From the NCBI GenBank assembly GCA_937885475.1, contig CAKZZR010000121.1:1-9122 (forward strand): 9,122 nt of DNA. The letters run 5' to 3'. The DNA comes from an uncultured Treponema sp. (GTDB taxonomy: Bacteria; Spirochaetota; Spirochaetia; Treponematales; Treponemataceae). Every line of letters begins with the position of its first letter. The first letter of the stretch is position 1. Positions 1-6,342 of the stretch are shown here, piece after piece. The notes beneath the pieces were generated by a model. It was not told the DNA's origin, did not search any database, and saw nothing but the letters and a program-made list of their open reading frames with translations. The position numbers and the translations under genes were made by a program.

Positions 1-576
1 ACAGTTGATTGCCATGCACGCATTAAAATCAATCGTGTAATAGGCATTCTCGCGCGGTGCATTGAACATTGTGCTTGCCGCCGCAGGAACCGCATACAGT
101 CCGTTTTCCTGCTTGAAGGTGGCGTCAATCCATGCCATGTACTTCTGAAGAATCGGCATGATTTCCTTTATGCGCTTTTTGTTCGCGGACTTGTGGTACA
201 AGTTGAATTCCGCCCACGCAAAGAGCGGTAAGCCCACTCCCTCTGGGTTCGCGGAATCAAGCATCGGCTGATTCGTACGGGCATCGTAACGCCAGCGGAT
301 TGCGCCGTTTTCTTCCTGCCGCGCATAAAAATAATCTATATTCAAATTTGCATCGTAATTGCGGTTTGAATACACAAGAAAGAACGAGGAAAGGATTGAT
401 TCGAACTGGTCTATAACAAGATTCTCGCCAACTGGATATATGAAATATCCGTCAGAAGACTTCTCGCCTGTCTTAGGATTAATCCAATAATCAGACAGCA
501 TAGTCCACGTCTTGTTATAAATATCTACAAAATCCTGATCGTAAAAGTGGATTTTTGGAAAGTCGTGTTTATTCAC
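1..576 (-). CDS. Trehalase/MGH1-like glycoside hydrolase, N-terminal part (cut by window edge)
   Basis: The minus strand is open from a GTG at 576 to base 1 (192 codons, no stop), so only the N-terminal part is present. The start is set by an AGGAG at 582-586 (minus strand), five bases before GTG. The protein resembles the (alpha/alpha)6-barrel glycosidases of the trehalase (GH37/GH63/MGH1-like) group. Visible marks are a helix with LPLFAWAEFNLYHKS (residues 116-130), then KKRIKEIMPILQKYMAWI, then ENGLYAVPAA, then PRENAYYTIDFNACMAINC at the cut edge, which matches the usual 'PR...Y..DFN.Q.ALN' pattern of these enzymes. There is no signal peptide, so a cytoplasmic enzyme acting on a small glycoside or disaccharide is likely. 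Where relatives usually have a Trp-Asp pair before SFF or LFI, this protein has Phe58-Glu59. The family call is from remembered patterns; the substrate cannot be told. Confidence 0.68.
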   Translation of the reverse strand, partial: MNKHDFPKIHFYDQDFVDIYNKTWTMLSDYWINPKTGEKSSDGYFIYPVGENLVIDQFESILSSFFLVYSNRNYDANLNIDYFYARQEENGAIRWRYDARTNQPMLDSANPEGVGLPLFAWAEFNLYHKSANKKRIKEIMPILQKYMAWIDATFKQENGLYAVPAAASTMFNAPRENAYYTIDFNACMAINC

Positions 577-592
577 AAAAACTCCTAAGCAA

Positions 593-605
593 CCCCGCAC
601 AGGGG
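593..605 (-). promoter_or_regulatory. Small GC hairpin in the leader of the glycosidase gene
   Basis: CCCC (593-596) and GGGG (602-605) can pair across a five-base loop, in an otherwise AT-rich leader. The hairpin lies just upstream of the AGGAG ribosome binding site (582-586) of the leftward glycosidase gene. It could influence translation or mRNA stability, but four base pairs is little and no function is shown. Confidence 0.25.
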
Positions 606-614
606 CGAACATTT

Positions 615-644
615 TTTTACAGTATATCACAATTTATTGTAAAA
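615..644. promoter_or_regulatory. 30-bp imperfect dyad between the divergent promoters (possible operator)
   Basis: TTTTACA (615-621) and TGTAAAA (638-644) are perfect inverted repeats around a centre at 629.5. Inner positions add four more pairs, giving 11 of 15 symmetric pairs. A 12-bp element ACAATTTATTGT (629-640) is also nested, off centre. The dyad overlaps the candidate leftward -10 box and sits just upstream of the rightward TATAAT. That is where a repressor controlling both genes would bind. The region is AT-rich, so chance symmetry is a real alternative. Confidence 0.3.
621..626 (-). promoter_or_regulatory. Candidate -10 box of the leftward glycosidase gene
   Basis: On the minus strand this reads TATACT, five of six matches to TATAAT. 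Transcription would start near 614 and give a leader of about 38 bases to the GTG at 576. No good -35 box is seen at 16-18 bases, so the call rests on the -10 match and its position. Confidence 0.3.
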
Positions 645-647
645 CGG

Positions 648-653
648 TATAAT
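648..653 (+). promoter_or_regulatory. Candidate -10 box of the GatB-asparaginase-like gene
   Basis: A perfect TATAAT lies 25 bases before the start codon. Transcription would begin near 660, leaving a leader of about 19 bases that holds the AGGAGA ribosome binding site at 667-672. The -35 region (about 625-630, TATCAC) is poor, so an activator may be needed or the promoter may rely on its -10 box. Confidence 0.45.
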
Positions 654-678
654 TTTTGCACTTTTTAGGAGATTTTCT

Positions 679-3027
679 ATGTATCGTTCCTTTGTATATG
701 TTGAGGCGCGGATTCAGCTTCCGCCGGTGGATTCCGTTTTTTTTACGAACGACAAAACCCACAGAATCTGCATAAACGAGCAGGTGCTTCAGCAGGTGTA
801 CATTCTTGCAAAGGCGCTTGACTGCAACATCTCCACCATCTCAGACGTGGAGCAGCTTACCACGCCCATTCCCAGCGGTCAAAACATCCGCCCGCTTACA
901 GGCTATTCCGTAAAAATCGCGGAAGGTGGCAAGGTACGGCTTTTGTTCCACAGCCTTCAAAAGGTAATCATGCTTGAGGAAGTGCGAATTGAAGAGGATT
1001 TGGGCCGGCTCACGCATTCCAACGGAGACACGCGCATGGACTATTCCTGCGCCGGCTTCCCCAGCATACGAATCCGCACCACCCCCAGCTTTGAGCTTGG
1101 CGAGGAGGTTCACATATTTTTGGACGAGCTGCGGCGGCTCACTCAGTACCTGAACATCGTTACGGACAGCGCGAAGCTTTTTATCCGCTGCAATGCATAC
1201 GTGGCGCTTTCAAAATATCCGGCGCTTCCCGACTACTACGTAAAGCTCAGGAACCTCAATTCGTTCAACTTTGCGCGCAAGGCGGTGAACCACGAGCTTA
1301 CCCGGCAGGAAAACATGCTGAGCTGCGGCGAAAAAGTTCCCAGCGAAAGCAGAATCTGGAACGAGGCAAAATCCTGCACGGAATCCTTTCAGGAGCGGGA
1401 ACTGAACAAGGTGCGCTTTACGCATCTTAACCCGCCCCAGACCATAAACCTTGAGACGGCGGAACAGAACCTTGTTTCCTCGGAGCATTTTGAGCTGCCG
1501 GAGGCGCGGCGGCAGCGATTTAAGAAGCAGTATGGAGTGAGCCGTCTGCGCGCGGAATTTTTGTGCGACACAAAGGAGCGCGCCGACTTTTTTGAGCGGG
1601 TATGTGCGCAGGGAGCGAATCCGCTGAACGCCGCGCACTGGATTGCAAGCGAGCTGACCCGTCTTCTGAACAAGACGAACAAGCAGATTTCAAAATCAAA
1701 GATGACAGAAAGCCACTTTGCGTGGATTATAAAAAAACTGGACAACGGCGACATCCACAGCGCGACGGCAAAAACCCTGCTACGAGCCAGCTTTGAGACC
1801 GGTCATTCCCCGGAAAAGCTGATGAAAACGCTGAACATTACGGAGCTTTCAAGCGAGAAGGAGCTGCTTCCATACGTCCAGAAAATCATCCGCGAAAACC
1901 CGGAGCAGTGCCGCACGCTCAAGAACGGCGAGATGCCCCCGCTGGAATTCCTTACCGGACTTGTAATGAAGGAAACAAACGGAAAGGCGGTTCCGCAGAT
2001 TGTAAAATCGCTCCTGAAGCGCGAGCTGAACATAAGCGTCGTCTACTTGATTACAACAGGAGGAGCGATTACGGCGGTGCGCCATAGCGACGGAACAATC
2101 TCCAGCGGCGACGACAGCGTCATAAAGTCCATCGCAGAGCGCGTGGCAGGCGACGTTCCGGTTCAGTTTACGTCGGCCGGTCAATACTTAAGCGAGGAAC
2201 TGGAACCGTCCAACTGGGCAACGCTCATCGCCGAAATCGCAAGCCGCATAAACGCAGGAACGGCAAGCGGCATTGTCGTTACCCACGGAACGTACACGCT
2301 TTCGTACACGGCGGCGCTTTTATACTGGCTTTTCAGCGATTCAGAAGTGCCGGTCGTCATAACAGGAAGCTCCACGCTCGCGTCGGAATCCGTAGAAGCA
2401 GAGCAAAACATAAGCCTTGCGATTGAGACCGCCTCAAAGGAGCACAAGGGCGTGTACGTAGTTTTTAACGGGAAAATACTTTCCCCTCTGAACCTGCACT
2501 TTGACCGCCCCGGAAGCTTCTGCAACTGGAATTTGAGCGAGCAGCGCTTTTCTGACAGCGGACCGATTGCCAATTCCTTTAACGGCATAGGCGACCTGGA
2601 CAAGGATGTACTGAGCCGAATGCTTACCGAAGCCAGCGGAAAGATGTTCATGTGCCGCATGTATCCGGGCTTCCGAAGCGATTTGTACAAGGACATCCTT
2701 AAATATTCCGGCGTGCATTCCATCTTTCTGGAGATGTACGGAATCGGTTCCGGCAACATGAACGACAGCGACTTTTCGCTTAAGCCAATGCTGCTTGCCG
2801 GAAACCGCCGCGGAATCCGCTTTTACTGCACAAGCCAGCAAAAAATAAACCTTGATTTTTCTCAATATGTAACCGCGCACGGCGTTTGGCGCGAGGGAGC
2901 CGTACCAATGGGCTACCTTACGACGGAATCCGTAATCGCGCTGTACTATGCCTGCGCAATCTGTGCCGACAACGGCCAGGAATTTGACGATTTGATGGAG
3001 CAGTACGCGGCAATGTATTCAAAATGA
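679..3027 (+). CDS. GatB-like / L-asparaginase-like fusion protein, both halves with altered active sites
   Basis: The ATG follows AGGAGA (667-672) at six bases. Residues 1-450 align end to end with GatB: VEARIQL (8-14) for the LEVHVEL strand, RIEEDLGRLTH (103-113), RCNAY (170-174) for RCDAN, RNLNSFNFARKA (191-202), ELPEARRQRF (272-281), ERADFFE (300-306), GANPLNAAHWIASEL (312-326), and the YqeY-type end FLTGLVMKETNGKAVP (424-439). The Cys-rich zinc segment near the GatB N-terminus is missing, and there is no GatE-type insertion. Residues 452-782 are an asparaginase fold with VYLITTGGAI (455-464), S505, GIVVTHGTYT (531-540), VVITGSSTLAS (559-569), KGVYVVFNG (590-598) and a final helix with TTESVIALYY. 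Against E. coli AnsB, Thr12 is Ala463, Asp90 is Tyr539 and Lys162 is Phe608, while Thr89 (Thr538) and Ser58 (Ser505) remain. Amidase activity is therefore doubtful. A soluble, possibly tRNA-binding pseudoenzyme is the best inference. It stands alone between a divergent and a convergent gene. Confidence 0.9.
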   Translation: MYRSFVYVEARIQLPPVDSVFFTNDKTHRICINEQVLQQVYILAKALDCNISTISDVEQLTTPIPSGQNIRPLTGYSVKIAEGGKVRLLFHSLQKVIMLEEVRIEEDLGRLTHSNGDTRMDYSCAGFPSIRIRTTPSFELGEEVHIFLDELRRLTQYLNIVTDSAKLFIRCNAYVALSKYPALPDYYVKLRNLNSFNFARKAVNHELTRQENMLSCGEKVPSESRIWNEAKSCTESFQERELNKVRFTHLNPPQTINLETAEQNLVSSEHFELPEARRQRFKKQYGVSRLRAEFLCDTKERADFFERVCAQGANPLNAAHWIASELTRLLNKTNKQISKSKMTESHFAWIIKKLDNGDIHSATAKTLLRASFETGHSPEKLMKTLNITELSSEKELLPYVQKIIRENPEQCRTLKNGEMPPLEFLTGLVMKETNGKAVPQIVKSLLKRELNISVVYLITTGGAITAVRHSDGTISSGDDSVIKSIAERVAGDVPVQFTSAGQYLSEELEPSNWATLIAEIASRINAGTASGIVVTHGTYTLSYTAALLYWLFSDSEVPVVITGSSTLASESVEAEQNISLAIETASKEHKGVYVVFNGKILSPLNLHFDRPGSFCNWNLSEQRFSDSGPIANSFNGIGDLDKDVLSRMLTEASGKMFMCRMYPGFRSDLYKDILKYSGVHSIFLEMYGIGSGNMNDSDFSLKPMLLAGNRRGIRFYCTSQQKINLDFSQYVTAHGVWREGAVPMGYLTTESVIALYYACAICADNGQEFDDLMEQYAAMYSK

Positions 3028-3043
3028 ACGAACGGCGCAATCG

Positions 3044-4909
3044 CTAGTCTGCGGAAGCAGAAGCGGCATCGGCAACAGAGAAAGAGCCGGAAGAAGCGGG
3101 CGCTCTTGATGCCGGTTCAGCCGCAGAAGCCAAGCCGTCGCCCTGTTCCTCGCCGCCAACAATTTCCTCAGTCTTTTTTTGCGCTTCCTGAGTGTATATA
3201 AGGCGGATGTCCTCAAGCTGCGACTTATGGCGCGACTTGAGCAAAAGCGTTCCCGTATCCTTCTGATAAACGTAGCCAGACGAATTGTACGTCTCAAAGC
3301 GCGGGTCGGTGCGGAACGCCATGTCGTAAATGTATATGCTTCTGAACGGCTCAATTCCGTTAACGATGATGTAATGCGTGTACGAAAGCGGAAAGTCAAC
3401 CGTAAGCGTAACCGTACCCGCATTGTCGTTGACGTAGCTGATTTTTCGCGCAATCGTCCATGCCCAGACGGAACGGTTTCCGGCAAAACTTATAACCTCA
3501 AAATGCGGGTAGAAGGAATTGCCGTGAACGACCAGCGGATACAGTTCGCCAAGCGTGCGCACGTCAAATGATGCGCTGTCCTTTAAGTAGGAAACTACAA
3601 TCATGCGACCGCCAGAAGCAAAGTCCGCGTTGTCAACGATTCTGCCGTAACGGTACAGCGCGTCTCCGGCGGCAACCGCCTGAACTACAGAAAGGAACGC
3701 TCCGTTTTCTGCAAGCGTAAGCACGGAATCGTCAAGATTGCAGAGCGTTTCTATTTTCTTTGCGCACGCCAATGCAACCGGCTGCAAGAGCGCGGCAAGC
3801 GCTGGGTTCTTAACCACAAGCTCGTCATATACAGAAAGCAGGGCAACCGCATTCTGCACTGAAAGCGTGCTCTCGTCAGCAGCGGCGGCAAGCGACAGCA
3901 GGGCTCGTACGCTCTGCGCCTGCGGGTTCATGCACATATAATCCGCAATGTATTTTACGCTGAACACATCAAGCGAGCGCGTCTCAAGGGCGCTTGCAAT
4001 AAGGTCGCTGAACGCACGCAGCTGAATCTGCATTGGAGCGGTAACTTTTACGAGCGTGTCAAAATACGGAGCCGAAAGGAACGTGCGCGCGCTGCTCTTT
4101 TTGAACGGCGACGGCACCATATCAAGCGCCTCGTTGTAACGCCCGCGTTCCGCCATTGCAGCAACAAACGAAACCGCCTCCTGTTCGCCAACTGCCATGG
4201 AATCCGCAGGAATCTGGGAGAACGCCGTTATCAAGTTGGTCTTAAGACCTTCCACAACAGTATTGAACGAAGTTTCGGAAGCGGCAGAAAGACCGGCAAT
4301 CATATCAAACGAGAACAGGCGGCTCTTGTCATAATATGCATAGGAAGCAAAATGCTCGCGCGGCGTAAAGATAATGTGTCCGCCGTCAATGTCGCCCGCA
4401 GAAAATTCCCAGTCAGTCTTTCTGTTGGAAATCTGAAGCTTTGAGTCCGACTGAGAGACGATTGCCGCCCCCGCCGAAAGTCCGAACGGCACAGAAACCG
4501 ACGCAACCGACTGCGGCATCTCAGACTCAATGGAAAGCGTCGCCCGCGGGCTTTCATCGCTCACCGAAAAACGCAATTTTATATTGTAAGAAAAGTTCAG
4601 CTGGCACGAAAGCGGCGAAAGTCGTTCCCAGGAAAGAAGCGTAACGTTTCGTTCCTTTGAATTTATTTTTGCAATCAAGGGCTTCTCTTCACTGGCAGAA
4701 AAATTCAGTCCGTTAAAGAAAATTGAGAATTTATTTTTTAAAGTGGAAGTGTTGTCGTCCGAAATTGACTCCAAAAGAGAGATATGGAGCGTTCCGAATT
4801 TTTCAGAAATAATGGAATCATTCTTAAACTGAGCGACGAAAATGCCGATAATCAGAACGGCGTACATTACTAAAAGCGTTAAAGACCTTTTTAAAATTTG
4901 TGCGAACAT
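3044..4909 (-). CDS. Membrane-anchored protein of unknown function with Ala/Ser-rich tail
   Basis: I do not recognise this family. From ATG 4909 it has 621 residues; an in-frame ATG at 4954 would add 15. Neither has a Shine-Dalgarno sequence. The shorter form is preferred because it leaves room for promoters between the divergent genes. Residues 1-8 are basic (KR) and 9-26 form one hydrophobic segment (LTLLVMYAVLIIGIFVA), typical of a signal anchor, so most of the protein should be outside the cytoplasm. Residues to about 230 look beta-rich, the middle to about 430 is helical and Ala/Leu-rich, and the part before the tail again looks beta-rich with many aromatic residues (RSIYIYDMAFRTDPRFETY). 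The last 40 or so residues are low-complexity Ala/Ser/Glu. The gene converges on the fusion gene with only 16 bases between stop codons and diverges from the TPR gene. A spirochaete envelope protein is a guess from architecture. Confidence 0.8.
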   Translation of the reverse strand: MFAQILKRSLTLLVMYAVLIIGIFVAQFKNDSIISEKFGTLHISLLESISDDNTSTLKNKFSIFFNGLNFSASEEKPLIAKINSKERNVTLLSWERLSPLSCQLNFSYNIKLRFSVSDESPRATLSIESEMPQSVASVSVPFGLSAGAAIVSQSDSKLQISNRKTDWEFSAGDIDGGHIIFTPREHFASYAYYDKSRLFSFDMIAGLSAASETSFNTVVEGLKTNLITAFSQIPADSMAVGEQEAVSFVAAMAERGRYNEALDMVPSPFKKSSARTFLSAPYFDTLVKVTAPMQIQLRAFSDLIASALETRSLDVFSVKYIADYMCMNPQAQSVRALLSLAAAADESTLSVQNAVALLSVYDELVVKNPALAALLQPVALACAKKIETLCNLDDSVLTLAENGAFLSVVQAVAAGDALYRYGRIVDNADFASGGRMIVVSYLKDSASFDVRTLGELYPLVVHGNSFYPHFEVISFAGNRSVWAWTIARKISYVNDNAGTVTLTVDFPLSYTHYIIVNGIEPFRSIYIYDMAFRTDPRFETYNSSGYVYQKDTGTLLLKSRHKSQLEDIRLIYTQEAQKKTEEIVGGEEQGDGLASAAEPASRAPASSGSFSVADAASASAD

Positions 4910-4927
4910 TATAAAGTGTAGTTTAAT
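4898..4927 (+). promoter_or_regulatory. Weak candidate promoter of the TPR-TraB-TolC operon
   Basis: TTGTGC (4898-4903), 18 bases, then TTTAAT (4922-4927). Transcription would start near 4934, about 39 bases before ATG 4973. Both boxes are imperfect. It would overlap the leftward promoter, so the two genes may be transcribed in competition. Confidence 0.22.
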
Positions 4928-4948
4928 TAATGATGGTTTGAATTTCAA
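4920..4948 (-). promoter_or_regulatory. Candidate promoter of the leftward membrane-anchored protein
   Basis: On the minus strand TTGAAA (4948-4943) is followed after exactly 17 bases by TAAACT (4925-4920). That is five of six and four of six matches to the consensus boxes. Transcription would start near 4913, only about four bases before ATG 4909. A near-leaderless transcript would explain why that start has no ribosome binding site. Confidence 0.35.
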
Positions 4949-4951
4949 CCA
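4934..4951. repeat. 18-bp dyad in the divergent promoter region
   Basis: TGGTT (4934-4938) and AACCA (4947-4951) are inverted repeats around an eight-base AT-rich centre whose middle four bases are also symmetric. It overlaps the candidate leftward -35 box and the presumed leader of the TPR gene. It could be an operator or a small stem in the leader; it may be chance. Confidence 0.25.
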
Positions 4952-4972
4952 CATGAACTTTACGGAGCCTTC

Positions 4973-6334
4973 ATGAAGACAAAAGTATTTTTTATTGCCG
5001 TTATGCTGTTTTCCATGCTGAATTTCGGTGGATTCACCATCAATGCGGAGACGATTAATTTTGCACAGCAGCTTCAGAACCTTCTTGAAAAGAACGACAT
5101 TGACGGCGCAATCCGGTTGTACGATGACATTCCAGAAAACCTTTCTGACGACACGGACTTAAAGCTGTTGCATGCGTCGCTGCTTATTTCTGCAAAGCGA
5201 CTGAACGAGGCAAAGGCAATTACGACGGCACTTAAGGAAGGCGGAAACAACGGAATTGAAGTGCTGGAGATGGATGCCGAAATTGCAATGGCAAGCGGAA
5301 ACAAGGGTGCAATCCAGACGGCGGTGAACGCGCTTATCGCGCTTGACCCGTACAATGCGGTGGCGAACAACATTCTTGGAAATCAGCAGGCGCTTAAAAA
5401 GAAATACAAGCTGGCGCTGGGCTACTACCGCAAGGCGCTCGTGCACAGCCCGGACAACGAGGAAGCGCTGTTCGGCTGCGGTCAGATGAACTACTATCTT
5501 GGCGACCTTACCGCCTCCCGCACCAATTTTGAGAAGCTCCTCAAATACCGGCCGGACGAATTTCAGGCGTACGTGTACCTTGGAAAGCTCGCCGCCGAAG
5601 ACGAGCATTTTTTTGAGGCAATAAATGACGTAAAAAAAGCGCTTGAGCTGAATCCGCAGAGCTTTGACGCGTGGATTGACCTTGGACAGTATTACCGCAA
5701 CATAGGGCGCTACGACGACGCGGAAAAAGCGTGGTCCAAGGCAATTTCGCTGGACCCAACCTACTTTTTGGGCTACACCTACCGCGCCGGTCTGTACGAC
5801 GAGCAGAACCGCATTCCGGAAGCGCTCAAGGATTATCATAAAATCGTGCAGACAAACCCAAAATACTATTTTGCCTTTGAGGAAATAGGAATCCTTGAGT
5901 TCCACATGAAAAACTGGACGACCGCACGTGAATATTTTGCAAAAGCAAATGCAGTGCGCGAGTCAACCGCATACCAGCTGATGATTCTTGCGACCTACCT
6001 TATGGAAAAGAAAACCTTTGACGCAAAGAATGCCGCCGACCAGTTCATCAAGAGCGGAAACAAAAAGGACATGAACTTTTCAAAATCAATAGATTACAAT
6101 ATGATTCGTCTGTACAAGGATCAGGGGCCGATAAATCTTGAGAGCGCCATCGCAAAGCAGATAGAAAAAGAGACGGACAAAAATAAACGCGGAAAAATGA
6201 TGTATTATTTTGGCCTGTACTATCAGATGCGCGGTCATCAGGAAGTGGCGGCGGACTATTACAATAAAATTACAAAAATGCAGACTCCTATGTTCTTTGA
6301 ATACCGCCTTGCGGAATGGGGTCTTCAGGAATAG
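4973..6334 (+). CDS. Exported tetratricopeptide-repeat protein
   Basis: The ATG has GGAG (4964-4967) five bases upstream. Residues 1-25 form a type I signal peptide (KTK, a hydrophobic stretch, cleavage after TINA); there is no lipobox Cys, so it should be a soluble periplasmic protein. TPR units of exactly 34 residues run in register from about 127: the Pro that ends each unit falls at 126, 160, 194, 228, 262 and 296, and a sixth unit follows to about 330. Typical signatures are NNILGNQQALKKKYKLALGY (132-151) and AWIDLGQYYRNIGRYDDA (233-250). Weaker helical repeats lie before 126 and after 340. TPR stacks hold protein partners together; no enzyme motif is seen. It is first in the operon, eight bases before the TraB gene, so it may act as an envelope scaffold for the proteins encoded downstream. 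That link is inference. Confidence 0.9.
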   Translation: MKTKVFFIAVMLFSMLNFGGFTINAETINFAQQLQNLLEKNDIDGAIRLYDDIPENLSDDTDLKLLHASLLISAKRLNEAKAITTALKEGGNNGIEVLEMDAEIAMASGNKGAIQTAVNALIALDPYNAVANNILGNQQALKKKYKLALGYYRKALVHSPDNEEALFGCGQMNYYLGDLTASRTNFEKLLKYRPDEFQAYVYLGKLAAEDEHFFEAINDVKKALELNPQSFDAWIDLGQYYRNIGRYDDAEKAWSKAISLDPTYFLGYTYRAGLYDEQNRIPEALKDYHKIVQTNPKYYFAFEEIGILEFHMKNWTTAREYFAKANAVRESTAYQLMILATYLMEKKTFDAKNAADQFIKSGNKKDMNFSKSIDYNMIRLYKDQGPINLESAIAKQIEKETDKNKRGKMMYYFGLYYQMRGHQEVAADYYNKITKMQTPMFFEYRLAEWGLQE

Positions 6335-6342
6335 GAATCAGT

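Noticed and set aside
2181..2759. A 192-codon open frame on the minus strand inside the asparaginase-like part
   Set aside because: It lies wholly opposite a clear domain and its product resembles nothing; it reflects the composition of the coding strand.
679..3027. The fusion gene as an ordinary working L-asparaginase or an archaeal GatDE
   Set aside because: The catalytic Thr, Asp and Lys positions are substituted, and the GatB part lacks the insertion typical of GatE, so neither simple label fits.
3028..3043. A terminator between the two convergent genes
   Set aside because: Only 16 bases lie between the stops and they hold no stem followed by a T run; the tiny CTGC/GCAG pair at 3050-3061 is in coding sequence and lacks a T tract.
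3019..3486. A 155-codon minus-strand frame across the convergent gene ends
   Set aside because: It overlaps the orphan gene in another frame and is extremely Arg/Leu-rich, as expected of a frame shadow.
5159..5905. A 248-codon open frame on the minus strand inside the TPR gene
   Set aside because: It is antisense to a well-supported TPR protein, has no ribosome binding site of note and gives a Val/Arg/Leu-rich product with no domain; it is a shadow of the codon pattern.
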